This document shows positions 30,491 to 42,821 of a DNA stretch of 42,910 nt, in pieces (the first letter of the stretch is position 1; each line of letters starts with the position of its first letter). The position numbers and the translations under genes are program-made. The notes under the pieces are model-generated. The model worked only from the letters and a program-made list of their open reading frames with translations, did not search any database and had not been told where the DNA came from. Origin of the DNA: Chara braunii (Eukaryota; Streptophyta; Charophyceae; Charales; Characeae); assembly GCA_003427395.1 (NCBI GenBank), contig BFEA01000121.1:2914007-2956916 (forward strand), given 5' to 3'.

Positions 30491-32250
30491 CCAATACTAC
30501 TCGACAACGGATACCCTACGATAATTGAATTCCGGATCTAATTGACCCAACAACAAGGTCCCCTAAGAGTGTTATTGGGCCTCTCGACAAAGAGAACCAA
30601 CGAGTGTTTAACACTACTTGAAGGTCTTTATTTAAACAACGATAATTGCAAAATTATTCAAGGTTCCCCTGGTATTTATCACCCCAACAAAAAGGTTCAT
30701 CGGGGCTAAAGCCAAGAGCTCAAGCCCCTCCTTCACCTGCCACTCTGTTAGCAACATCAATATAAGGTCATCCCAAATGAAAAGCCCCCTTGATTCACGA
30801 CCTTAGAAATCCATGAACACATTTCCACAAGGAATGTGACAATTTTTGCAAGGAGGTTTCTACCAAACACCAAGTTTATTCACATTTTCCTATACGAAAA
30901 CATCAATATTTATCTTTCCATCACGTCTCCATCGGGAAGATGGACGACCTTCCAAATTGGACCCCTTGCCATGACGTTTTTGTCTGATTCGAGCTCGTCC
31001 TCATTTTCCTGTATCAAATCACTCACATTTCCTATCCCGTCACCGAAAGGTTTATCCGCATGTCCCTATGTGAAATCATCATGGTCGTTCCCCTTCTCGT
31101 CCTATAGATGTTATGCATGATCTTCCAAAACGTTGAACGTTCCAAATCGGTGAACATAACATTTGCCTAGAACATCATCACATATGACATTTTTTGTTGA
31201 TTGACACACGCATTAGCGTAACCCCTTTCACTCACATTATCAACAAACTCCCGTACATCTAAGCGAGGGTCTTGACTCTTGGTTACGACTGCAGGTAGTT
31301 CTGCAAGCTCTTTGTTATGCAGTATTGTGTAAGGCATAAGCTCTAGTTAATTTACAATGTTTTCGCATTTTTTGTCGTGATTTCATAACTTGAATACAAA
31401 CGATTGCTCAAAGTTTGTTTACAAGATATAGGGAGGTTCCACCTAAGAAGTATCAAAGTGGACGGGTTGAGTTAATTTCACGATTTGTCGGGTGTCAGAC
31501 CCTGCCTTTTTATGTGGTGAAGTGTCATTCGTCGAAGAGGTCATCCACAAAGTGATCCTCGATTGTTGAGTAACTCCTTCGTGAATAGATTATACCTCGG
31601 CCTTGTCCTCTTGTGTTTTGCATCACATTTGTGAATATATTCGGTAGTGCAAAGTCGGTCCCTCGGGGGAAGATGATTTTCTAGGGATCGGGGTGAATTG
31701 GTGAGGGGGGGTTAGGTGAGTTGTTGTCATTGAAGAATGCGTCTTCGAGGAATCAGCACAAGGTCATTCCAAACAAAGAAGCCCACTAAGAACACAAAGA
31801 AGGAAAATTGTGCCTCGTTCCTGCATGATAAATGTCAACCCAAACAAAACGGTCGTATACAGGTCAACCAAAACAAAGAGGTCACCCCCATGATTTGCTT
31901 GGTAAATGTCACCCCAAACAAGGAGGTTTGTGTAATATGTTCATCCACCTCTGTAATCATCAAGCGTGTTAGCAAGTCGGTCAATAGGTTGAAAAAAACG
32001 CTCGAAAAGTATTAGGCTCAACTTTCACTCAAGGGTCCAATCCTTCAACGAATATTTTTGTCAAGCAGCACGTCCAGCTAAGTTCTCCTTGCCTGCACAA
32101 CTCACATTGTGAACGTATTCACGTTCAGCCTAGGACTTTCCAGAATGAAGCCATGAGCTCAACCTCCCCCCGTCCACCCCCCCAATTTTAAATCTCCTAC
32201 ATGGACAAAATCGTAGGCGAGTAGTCTTTGCGTTGGACATTCTACTGGAT
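30491..32250. other. AT-rich gene-free region with short recurring motif
   Basis: No gene seen. Variants of GTCAACCCAAACAAAGAGGTC recur near 30684, 30765, 31762, 31836, 31861 and 31907. The open frame at 31737-32015 largely reflects these repeats and is not called as a gene. Confidence 0.4.
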
Positions 32251-32374
32251 ATGTCGAGGGATCATGGGTCGAGTCTGTGAGCCCACAATTTGTTGGGCAG
32301 AGCCTCCAACATATATCGAGGGCTCATGGTTCGAGTTTGTGAGCCCGCCATTTGTCGGGCGGGGCCTCCAACTC
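32251..32374. repeat. Two tandem copies of a 62-bp unit
   Basis: Units at 32251-32312 and 32313-32374 share TCGAGGG(A/C)TCATGG, TCGAGT(C/T)TGTGAGCCC, TTTGT(T/C)GGGC and GCCTCCAAC. The GTTCGAGTTTGTG part faintly resembles a pol III B box but no tRNA fold is evident. Confidence 0.88.
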
Positions 32375-33428
32375 ACTGCGCTCCTAGAGAAGGACATTGT
32401 CAACAAAGTGCTTCATATAGCTTGATCAACCCATTTATTTGTTAATTCACATTTAAACATCAGCGGGAGGTATGAAGGTCTGAATGATTCCCGACGATAC
32501 CATTCCAAACATACTACTTCATAAAGCTTCATAATGTCTTGTAAGCACAAATGAATTGTCAATTCATATTCGACCATTAAATTGAAAGGAAACAAGAACG
32601 ATAATTCCCTGTAGGAAGAGTTTACAATTCCCCACCACAACATTCACCCTACTAACAAGGCATTAAATTGTGTTTATCCTCAATTTAAGTGCTTCATAAT
32701 GCCGTTTTGGCCTCCTATGCACTTCATTAATTCACATTTTAAACAGTTCACTTTAAAAAAAAAAATCACTTTTGACGAATTGTAAGTTGCAGGACCTTTT
32801 GGACAACTGTGACGAGATTTCCTGGAGAGTGAAACATTGGGACCACAACTTAGAGGTTGTTATTCGAGCGGAGAATGATCGTCATTCAGTTACGAAAGTA
32901 GTGACATTTCTTAATGATTGGCGGCTTGATATATACGACTATTTGTACTGTCACAAAGGAGATTTTTTGTAGTAAGGTGATCACCACTACAAAATAACTC
33001 TCACCATTCTGCATGAATTGGGTAAGGAAAAAACATTGAGATTGAGAGGTGGTTAAGGAACTTGCACCCGCTTGCATTGTGTTATTCCCACTTATTGGAC
33101 CCTTTCGCACATCCCGCAAGATTAATTAAGAATATATACCGTAACCACGTATATTTGTTTTCTTCTACAGCCGAAAAATCGTAGTTACCATATTTTGGTT
33201 TGTTCCTCATCTGATATAGAATGGATGTCAATACTTCGGTGTAGGGTAACGACTCCTCAGCGTTAAACACGATCTACTCAATTTTTCAAAAAATATTTGG
33301 GAAGAGATTTGGTGGTACGGTGTCAACCGTGACTATTTACATCTCGAAAATGATGTCGCCCTCAATTTTAAAATTCCCGCATGGCAAAGTAATTTAGATG
33401 GGCGCCTTGAAATCTCCCGATAGATGTT
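32375..33428. other. AT-rich interval downstream of the Helitron gene
   Basis: No gene. A 66-codon + strand frame (32772-32972) has a coding-like look (QDLLDNCDEISWRVKHW) but no family I know. If the Helitron still has its 3' end, it should lie in this interval on the - strand as CTRR preceded by a hairpin; I could not pick one with confidence. Confidence 0.3.
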
Positions 33429-36400
33429 CTAGTTAACCACATATATCATGATATAGAGCAAAACTTTGTCAATATTCTTATCAGGCAACGCAACACGGAT
33501 GTTGTTGGGATAACCTACACGCGACAAAGCAAAATACAGTTAGTCATGCGCAAAAATCGGCTTAAACAACCAAACCCCCGCATGCGATACGGTTTGTCGT
33601 TGAGACTTGTTAATCGTTACAACAAAAACAAGACGGACGGGAAATTGCATCCTACATCATTTGAACCCGGGGGTCTTACCATCGCTTGTCAGATCAATCT
33701 TGAGGATCAGTGTTGTTTTACCCGTGTGCGTTGTTGTCACTTCCAACAAATCATCATTAATGATCTTCTTCAGAATCATCCTTGTACCGTTGCAAAGTCC
33801 TTTGCTTAGGCGACCAATTTCACAAAAGCATCACGGGCGCACCAATTTTCAAGCGTAGCTTGTAAGGTGGAAGGCTTGAGTTATTGAGAGAGTTTAAAAA
33901 CTCTCGCTCAATACAGAGTCGGGTATCATCCAAATCAGGATAATCAACGTTGAAAAGTTCACGCACCTTCCAGGGAAATCGTCAAGAACACAGTTGTTAA
34001 CAAAACCCGCATCGTGATTCGTAGGGCATAGAATTAATCGAGGCGAGAAATACTCGGCATCCCCCCGTGGTTGGACACATCGTCAAACGTCCATGAAATC
34101 AACACGAGGATTGTCACCATTGCCAACACACATCAAAAAGTGGGCATACATTCATGTCATTTCATCATCACATAAGCTTAAGATTCATATATTTTCGGTT
34201 AGTTGATGAACCTAAAAAAGTTTCTACAAATGAGACATTGTTATGGACGCATCAATTTGTTGCGTTCGTGATTGGTATTTCACAACGAACAAAACCTACC
34301 TAAAATCCCCATCAAGAACTGAAATTTTCCCACTGAACGACTCATCATTGTTATAGAGGTCCCGAAGCGTAATGTCAAGAGCTTCCAAGTGAAGTTTGTT
34401 ACTCATCGGAGCCTCATCCAAAACATTCAAGTCGGCACGGCGGATAAGCTCCGCAAGATCAATTTGTTTCGGAATTGAGAAGGGACGCGTGTTATCATGT
34501 TTCAAAGGTGCCTGGAATCGTGAGTGCAACGTTCAACCCCTTATCAAAAGAGTCACCACTATGTCACTCGACGCCACGGCCAGTCCAATGGCAGAATGAG
34601 ACCTGATGTCCTCCAAAATCGTTTCAATGCAAAAAGTTTTTCCTGTTCCGGTCGGTGCATCGACAAAAACAATCAACTATTTTTTCTCTTGCACAACCCG
34701 AACAACTCTTTTCGCCAACACTAGTTGGCGTTGCCGAAGACGTCGAAAATTAGAATTATATCTATGTTGCATTTGAATCGGATCATACGACAACTCATCA
34801 TTTAGAATCAACGACACAGTTTTGTTATCGTAATGTCTCGTTATGTTCTCAGCAATTGTTTCCCCGTTGGGTGTTGGATAATAAAGGCAAAACTAACGGC
34901 TGGTTTTTTAAGACTCTTGCAAAATACGGTCAAGATGAAAGAAGACCAACGATTGCAAAATGTTTGGGGGAACCATTTCATTGCCTGCATGATACTGAAA
35001 ATCATCACACATCTTATCCCAATGTCGTTCAAAGAAACGGCCCGGATCGTTCATTAGACGAATAACGAGAATTATACAAAGTACATACAAACTTTTTCAG
35101 GCATATAATGTCATGCAACTGTCTCTATGCATTGATCATATGCATCGTCGGTTTGCAAAAGGCTTAATCGAAGGCACACGGATCGGAATGAACCGTATTC
35201 GACTTTGTGCATCGTACGAAGCTCAGTAAAAGAGCGCACCCTACACGAATGTTCATGGTTTAGCAACACATGCAGATAAAATCGTTCCCCTTCCGTGATC
35301 CTCACATGATGCAACTTAGAGATCTTTTCGAAGGGACCACCATGAAGATCACGCTTTCTTCGGTTTCACTTCTTATGTTTGTTGTCTCATACATGAGTAT
35401 CAATGATCGTTGTATACATAGGAAATTGTTGTTTAGGAACATCTCCATTCAAAAAGTTGTCTTCCATCCACGCTGTTGATTTCGTTTTGGGGGGCCCATT
35501 TGAAACACCGTCATGCTCAGTCCCAAGTTTGAGTTGCATTTTTTGCATTTTTTTGATATGCATGGACAATCTTCCGACCATGGACCATTGTTCCGCTAGG
35601 TCGAACTCAAATAGACGCCAGCATGCCTCGCACGCGCCTACAACACACATCTGAATACGGTTTGACTTCATCGATGGACACACTACTATCTTGTTCGCAA
35701 ACCATTGCACGATCACACCCTTTGTATATGTACTTGTACACGTACTCGCACGCCTTGATGCTAGTACAATATTCAACATTCAAGTGACAATTAAACCGTA
35801 TTAGCACATAAGGGTTATACGGGACCACACAACGATTATCGTAAATGATATCATTTTGAACAATCGTAACACCACCGTCACTTGGTTTCCTTCTCCTATA
35901 TGAAATGTACGTTTGTTCGTCTTTGAATGTTGTTGTCAAAATGAAATATTTTTGGAACCCCTTTGTGCATTCCACATCCTCCATACACGAAGCATCGTGT
36001 TTCTCCGCACTGCAAATCACGTGCAATATGAACATGACAACCCTTTATCTCAATTTCATTTTAAGAGGAATCTTCACACATACCACATTGTCAACAGCAT
36101 CCGCATCCCGAAGTTTATCATCCGGATGCAAGATAACCAATATATGTGCGTATGGTAAACCTTTTTTTTTGAAGTCTACAACATACAAGATTCCATTCAC
36201 CCTACCAACGATCCGTTTGTTGTTTATCTCATCGATGAGTTGTGCAAGACAACCTTTGAATACTCTCGCGAGAAAATTTGGCCTGTCGTTAGGACATTGA
36301 CTTGGCAACATGGCTCGTTTGATCTTTGACCAGTTCGTGTTGCACGTCATAGTGATGAAACGATCCGGTTTTTTGAATCGCCTCACGATTGTCATACTGT

Positions 36401-38162
36401 CGTGATATCTTTCACTTATATATCGAGGGCCCCTAGTGAAAGTCAACGGAAAAACAACTTTTGTGTCAACATCATCACCACGTTGATTTTGTTCCACAAC
36501 ATCTCGTTAATCCTGATAATACTCCGACTGCAAATCTTTCTGATGGAATCTCACCCATTTTAAGCGAAGAGATTCAACCTTAGAGTACGCCGTGCAATAA
36601 AACTCGTGGGAAAAACATGCTGAATAAAGGAGGTAAGGTCTTTCACTATCGCGTTCGTGAAGGTGAAAAGTATAGTACTCCTTGGCGCTAAGTCCAGACG
36701 GCCATCCAACTTTCGAGGCACGTCGGACAGACCAACTATAAATTCCCTCTGGTGAAAGCAAAACAAACCTCAAGTATGCGCTTGGGAACATTCCGGAACA
36801 ACATCCGTTTGCTGCTCACTCGGAAGAGGAGCACGCAAACGAATCTCGAGCTCACGAGGAAAAAGGTCATCGACCATGAGAACACACCCCTCCTGCAGAC
36901 CCGTGAGACGCTTATAATGCCTTGCATGTTCCTCCGTGGGCATGACTCCTGGATTTATGACCAACTTCCTCTAGTTTAATGTTTCCGGCGGAAGGTCAGC
37001 AATCTTTATAAATTCCCTCACTTAATTGTTACAACGTTGTAGCAATTTGTGAAGCCTTCTCAATATCTGTTTCATTCGCTCCACTTCGGCATTAGACGTA
37101 TGTGCAGATAAATTAAGAAAATCTATTTTTTGATGAATCGCATTATGCAAATGTTGAGGATCATGAAAGGAAAGTTGTGCAAATTGAAGACTTTCCCCTT
37201 CCCCCACAACCAATGCACCAACACGATGATAGATCGGACCCCGAACCCGAAGTTGACCCCCTCGAATCCTTGAACACCATCGCTTTGTTGCTTCAATTGT
37301 GAGGATGAGGGAGATAAACTATCCTCGTATTGTTTCGAACGAATCGACTGTCGAGAGTTTTGGACGTCCAAATTAAAAGAATCTCGTGTTCCGATGACCC
37401 TTCGCGAGGCCACTCCCACAGAGGATAACGTCTCGCACCTTTTCTGCAGCATATCGTTGCCCATTCTTTTTCGTAATGCTACAATTTAGCACCACAATAG
37501 TTACATGGTTGTCGGTCACCAATGTCGAACGCCTCAACCGTGGTAGCATTTCCAAGAATTGCAACAGTGTTCTCAACCACCTCATATGGTGTTGCCATGA
37601 GTGCATATGAGAGTGCATTCAGATCAGCAGGCGGAGCATCACGCGAATTATTTATTTCCTCGTCGTGATTATCCGACTGACTATGTTCTCGATTGTTCAT
37701 TGAATTTTGAATTATAATACATCAATTATGTGATTGCCTCATTCTCGATGACAGACTCCATGATTGCATCGACCGATAACAATGATTACTCGTTTCTTTT
37801 GAAGAAGAAGACGCACTCCTCGACTGCCCAGAGGCGGTCCCTCGAATCTCTCGAAAAACATTCATAGCGAACAAACTTCGCCTCACATCCCGCACAAAAT
37901 ATTTACGAGCACACACATTTTTTTTCCTCCTACGATTGTTAATCACAACTCTCAATGCACGCATACATTTAACATGAAAATTTGTTTGTCTCTCCTGACT
38001 TTTCTTTCGGGTTGGAATTTTACGTGATGTAGAACCTGGTTCAATGGTATTCATCGTATCGACTTGTTTCGTTCCACAACCAACGTCCACAATACTTTCA
38101 ACAATCATCTTATTTGCATCATAGTCGGCTAACACAGCGATGCATCGACGACAACGATCCAA
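33429..38162 (-). pseudogene. Helitron Rep-helicase (RepHel) transposase, decayed
   Basis: This protein would nick DNA and unwind it for rolling-circle transposition. Reading down the - strand, the order is as in plant Helitrons. A CNYC-type zinc motif lies near 37490, and YHRVGAL with GESLQFAQL near 37190. Then comes the Rep core with DRFITMTCNTNW and GLPYAHIL, whose HUH motif reads Y-A-H (36144-36152). The two tyrosines of EYVYKYIYKG follow (35742-35744 and 35730-35732), then GERFYLHVLLNH near 35280. The Pif1-like helicase has Walker A APTGTGKTF (34632-34658), Walker B DEAPM (34404-34418), VLDGDFR near 34300, CNGTR, TINKSQ and LYFALSRV near 33525. At least seven frame changes or stops break it, including a TAA at 33540-33542 where the family has Gln. 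It probably ended at the TAG at 33429-33431. Confidence 0.9.
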
Positions 38163-38967
38163 GTTTCAAACGACACACGACTTTAGCGGCACACAATTGT
38201 GGAAGGCACAACATACGATACCATCTATTGCGCCTTGAAGGAATCGGTTTCAATAATAATAATCTCCTCCAACGATTATGAAATCCAACAAATGTTATAA
38301 CTATTGCGTTCGACGAATTTGGTAGGTTCGTGGAAGAAGAGCATGGTTGTGCACGAACACTTGTCACGGGAGGACAAAGGTCACGCTCCACACATCTTTG
38401 TCGGACATGCTCTGTGAACCTCGATGACGAACAAACGTGTACACGTGGCAAATGGAAGAGAAAACTATACACTAAGAAGGTTTTTTCGACCATCAAAACA
38501 AAATTTATATGTATTGCAACATCCGTACCAATTTCAACAGGGTGTGCACTTTGCAAGGTCATAGAGATATTTCAATGGTAACTAATCTGACCTGCAGGAA
38601 CATCAATATTTCCTTGACTCCTTCGGTTAAAAAATACAGGGCTTGTGATATCATCCAGCAACGAAATTGGTTGTCAAAAAGATAAAGACCTATCACTATA
38701 TTGTTCTTCGATAGAACAATCAGGGTCACGATCTCGAGTTACCATTGGTTGTTTATCTCTCATGCGAACAGTCTCATCACCCGCAACACCTACCGCTTGT
38801 ACTAAAAACCTTCGACTCCAACGACTTTGGAAAAGTGGTCGTCCTCGTTTGCGGTGTTTGTGTTGTGATGACACCGGTGTTTCACTTATAGAGCGACAGG
38901 AAGTAATATCCGAACCTATATGCAATCCCAATGAATTGTTCGACAAAAAAAACGCGTAGTGTAACAA
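38119..38967 (-). pseudogene. Relic with AT-hook-like motif upstream of the Helitron gene
   Basis: One frame of about 282 codons on the - strand carries only two internal stops (TGA at 38674-38676 and near 38575), so it was probably coding. Near its start it reads HRKRGRPLFQ (38836-38853 covers RKRGRP), the RGRP core with flanking basic residues typical of an AT-hook that binds the minor groove. The rest is not recognisable. Its end overlaps the start of the RepHel relic in another frame. It could be the N-terminal extension of the Helitron protein after a frameshift, a separate Helitron-carried protein, or a captured host fragment. Confidence 0.45.
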
Positions 38968-40943
38968 AGGGAAACGGACTTGACCAGAATCAATGGAAGG
39001 AGATTGATCTTACTCTGGTATCGTTGGAGAATACAACAAAGGATTGATAACAGGTCCTTCATAACGCTGAAGGCGTTTGCGACACTTCCACAAAACATGC
39101 AAGGACCTATCCCGGGATGAAGAGGAGTTTGGAACGATAGTTAAATTACATGTGGTGAATCCTCACACACACCTTCGTCCCCTGCCATATCAACAGTCGT
39201 GTATGTATGTATTTTTACATGGCTAAAACATATAAATTAAATGATATGAGGAATGCGAAACATATAGAAAATCGGGACGCCGAAAATATATCTTAGAACA
39301 TGCATATATAGATGTAATTATCATAATAAGAACAGTGATATAACGCGAAGCAAAAAAAAAAAAAAAAAAAAAAAGTTATTCCAAGCATAAACAAAGTCGT
39401 CACAACACCAAGCGGAAAAAGAAAGAAAACAAAAAGATGAGGTTATGTTGTTGTTGTTTTTTTTTTAATGCTCATGTCGAGGGAAATAAAGGTTAATTAA
39501 TTGACACCAAAAGGTATTTGTTGGTGTAGATATAAACGCAACGGTCAAGTTGCATGTTCGTGCGAACATTTAATTGATACCGGATCTAGATGTTAATTAA
39601 TCAAGGCGCGTCCTTTTTTTTTTTGCTATGCATTGTTAAAAAAAATGATAATGTTTTTTTCGTATATTTGATTTCTTGTCCTATACGCCTCGTAGTCGTT
39701 TTAGGGCCTTATGGGATAGATTCATACGTACCTCATTTGTCCACGTTTACCCTTTGTCGTTGCACGACGGGGCTCTCTTTCCTGTTCGTATAAGTTTGTC
39801 ACTGGAATGAAAACTTCTTTTGGCTCCTAAAGACCTTGATTGAGGCGGCTCCTACTTGCGGTCGGCCTTGGGTATTCAAAGTTAGTCATCCGTCCAAAAA
39901 AAATTCGACGAACGTAAAATGTGTTCCCCAGCCTGTCAGAGTCCCGATCGCTAGGATGTAGTCTGTGGTACCCGTTCTCCTCGTCCAGGCACGAGGGGCG
40001 GATCTCAAAAGTAGGCGTTGGCTCCTCCACAACAACATTGCAACACCCCCATAAATGGGTCTATGGGGTGTGCCGCACCTCTCCCCAGTCAGCCTCGAAG
40101 GTCGTGGTTCCAGGAAGAGTCATTCCTAGCGGTCGAGGTCGGGCAAACCGTTGATGGCTTCACCTTTCTTCTCCTCTTTTGCTTAGGGGACTTTGATGAG
40201 ATAGGAGCAAAATGGGTATAGAACATGACTTTTTGAAACGGGTTTAAGTGAGAGGAAGTTATTCGAGATAGCACGGGTGCCTTGGGAAAAAGGCTACGTT
40301 TATTGCCAACTTTGTTCCTTCTTATCAGATTGGTTCCTTCTCCTATATTCATTCGAAATACATATTGTGATGCCCCCTCCCAATAACACTTTATTTGCTT
40401 CATCTCATAAGCGTCTGAGTATTTTCAGCGCCCCATATAGACCAATCATACGTACCTTGATTATTCTCGGGAATGTTTGTTTTCCTTCGATACCATTTAC
40501 TGGAAGACGACCAAATTTTATTGCTTTTTTATTATTATTATTATCGACTCTTCATTTCTAATTATTCATAAAATTTATATTATAACATCACATAACATTT
40601 ATACCTACATTTTTTTTTTTCCAACTTCTTACTCATCTCAACCACTTTTGAACATTATCTCATGTCCATGCATACTCACCTGCTTGTATTTCAAGAATAA
40701 ACAGAACAGTATAAACATGAACATAGAAAATCATACAATATTGAAAAACAAAATTTAACAAATATTAGCAACTAAGGATTAAAAACATCTCCATAACTAT
40801 GAACATGTAGAACACGAGATCACATACCAACAAACGACTAAGGCAACTTATATTTTTATACATCAACAATATTTTCTTCCAATTCCATGAATAGCTGTCA
40901 AGAAAAGAAATGTTAGGAAAAAAAAAAAAAAGACAGAGAGAGA
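38968..40943. other. AT-rich interval, mostly gene-free
   Basis: Contains a 23-base A run at 39352-39374 and several T runs. A GC-richer island at about 39820-40200 holds a 67-codon - strand frame (39827-40030) with a charged, coding-like product (RPSCLDEENGYHRLHP). I cannot assign it. If the Helitron includes DNA upstream of its protein, its 5' TC end may lie here. Confidence 0.3.
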
Positions 40944-41021
40944 GACGACTTAAATAGGAGAGGGAGAGAGACATACAGAGACAGAGACGACTTAAATAAG
41001 AGAGAAAGAAACGACTTAAAT
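40944..41021. repeat. GA-rich tract with three copies of GACGACTTAAAT
   Basis: (G/A)ACGACTTAAAT occurs at 40944, 40986 and 41010, embedded in (GA)-rich sequence, and leads directly into the next microsatellite. Confidence 0.8.
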
Positions 41022-41055
41022 GTGTGTGTGTGTCTGTGTGTGTTTGTGTGTGTGT

Positions 41056-41109
<54 letters not shown>
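41021..41109. repeat. Compound (TG)n(AG)n microsatellite
   Basis: About 36 bases of TG repeats with two interruptions followed by more than 50 bases of AG repeats with one interruption. The same compound order ends the window at 42822. Confidence 0.95.
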
Positions 41110-41113
<4 letters not shown>

Positions 41114-41284
41114 TGAAATAAGACAGAGAAAAAACTGAATTCAAGAGTCTTATAATAAAACGCTTTCAAGTGTCATCATCATTACTGAAAAAAATAAATA
41201 AAATGAAACCTCACGTTCCTCCCACCATCCCACTCCAACTCCTCGTTCGCCCTCTCACTCTAGCTACTCCAGCTTCCACTTTTC

Positions 41285-42745
41285 TCACTCCAATATAACT
41301 AGCTGTATATTCAACGACAAACATAAATCGCACTGTTCACCTATATCATCATGTCTACGAAGTTGCCACCTCCTTTCCTTCATTCTGAATGCCTTGTGCT
41401 CATCAACAACACGTTCATTAAGATAAAGGTTTGTCGTGTTGTCACACCTAGGTCTAACAACCATCAAATCATGTACGTTTTTGTTGTCCCCTCTTCGGAA
41501 ATGGCGGGTATTGCCAAAGTGTGGACATTGACGCATTACAACTTCCACCAATGCAAGCACCACCTCATATAATCTGGTCTCATGTTGTTTATTTATGCTC
41601 GCGAGAACATTCATTTTTTTTTTCACATGCTCCATGTCCTTCATAAACTGCACTAGGGAATGAGCATTCATGACATTTGCTAATAAAATCCTCAGAGTAT
41701 ACGATTGTTGCTTGTAATTCGTCATCAGGCCATTCGTCAGTCCATGATCGCATCGATCCGAGAAATGCTCCCTAAACACAACGTCCATTAACTTTTCCTG
41801 CATCTCTTTGAACAACTGTCCGAGACTAACAACTGTGGTTGTCAACTGACTATCGCTAACCGGAAACCTTATTGTATTCTACACCTCCAATAATGCATTT
41901 CTATTTGCAAGCTCTAAACCAATTGTTCGTAATGATTGCAACATAGCAATTAAAGAGTTTTTTGGAAGCTCTTCCAAAGTTTCAACTAATGGAAGTTCAA
42001 ACAACTCCGATGCAAAAGAAGGATCAATAGATGGCAAGGCACTTGCGGACAACAATGTTATGATCCCACTCTCGGCTGCTTCATATCGTAGACACAAAGA
42101 CTCACACTTTTGCCACACCGTGACATGCGGATCAATTCTACCACTAACCTCGACAACTTGGTTAAGCAACTCATTTCTAATGCAAAATTACATTAAATGC
42201 CTAAATTGGTTGCCGATCCCCTCGCCAACATCCTCCTCCTTCCTCACATCCACAGTACCGGACGAAAAAAAATCTCCCACCTCTTCACTTCGTTTCCTTT
42301 CAAGGAAACTTTCAACCACTAATTGTGCACTCAATTCGAGTTTTCCAAATGCACTCCTAAGTGCGGCTAGTTCCACCTCCTTCTTCTTCAACATCCCGAG
42401 CAACTCGTCGTAGGCTCACCGAAGACCTTCATTGTCTATCATGTAGCGGTCGCATTTTCTTTCCAATGCGGAATCGTTCGGAACCTTACCTCAAACACCA
42501 TAGAGCACGTTACACCCAGACCCAGGTTAATCATTGTCATGAATCTCCGAAGCCGCGGTATACTCGTAGCGTTCACGACATTCCTGAAGGTATTTCTCTT
42601 TCGTGAGAGCATCGACGAGGTAATCACCAAATACAGCAGATGCCTGTCCGTCTGCGGAGACCACCATGAAAAAAACAACGAATATACTGGTAGTAAAATT
42701 AGATGATAATCTATGATCCAAACTCCAACCTTCCTCTCCTCCCAT
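41285..42745 (-). pseudogene. Single-frame pseudogene of an unrecognised, helix-rich protein
   Basis: From ATG at 42743-42745 to TGA at 41285-41287 the - strand keeps one frame for 487 codons, with only five internal stops: 42527-42529 (TAA), 42491-42493 (TGA), 42416-42418 (TGA), 42188-42190 (TAA) and 41879-41881 (TAG). No frameshift is needed, which makes it a convincing former gene. The N-terminus has a hydrophobic stretch (TTSIFVVFFMVVSA) that could be a signal or membrane segment. The following ALERKCDRYM and LGMLKKKEVELAALRSAF parts look like coiled coil, and the middle (SLIAMLQSLRTIGLELA) is helical. The C-terminal third is basic with scattered Cys and His. I do not recognise the family. 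It could be a captured or duplicated host gene. Confidence 0.55.
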
Positions 42746-42818
42746 CTACCTGCATGTTCGTTTAGCCCTTACCCGCTATTTAGCGGAAAAAATAAAAAAT
42801 CAATCGATCAAATTCATT

Positions 42819-42821
<3 letters not shown>

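Noticed and set aside
31737-32015. 92-codon open frame as a gene
   Set aside because: Most of it is made of the short repeated GTCAACCCAAACAAAG-type motif.
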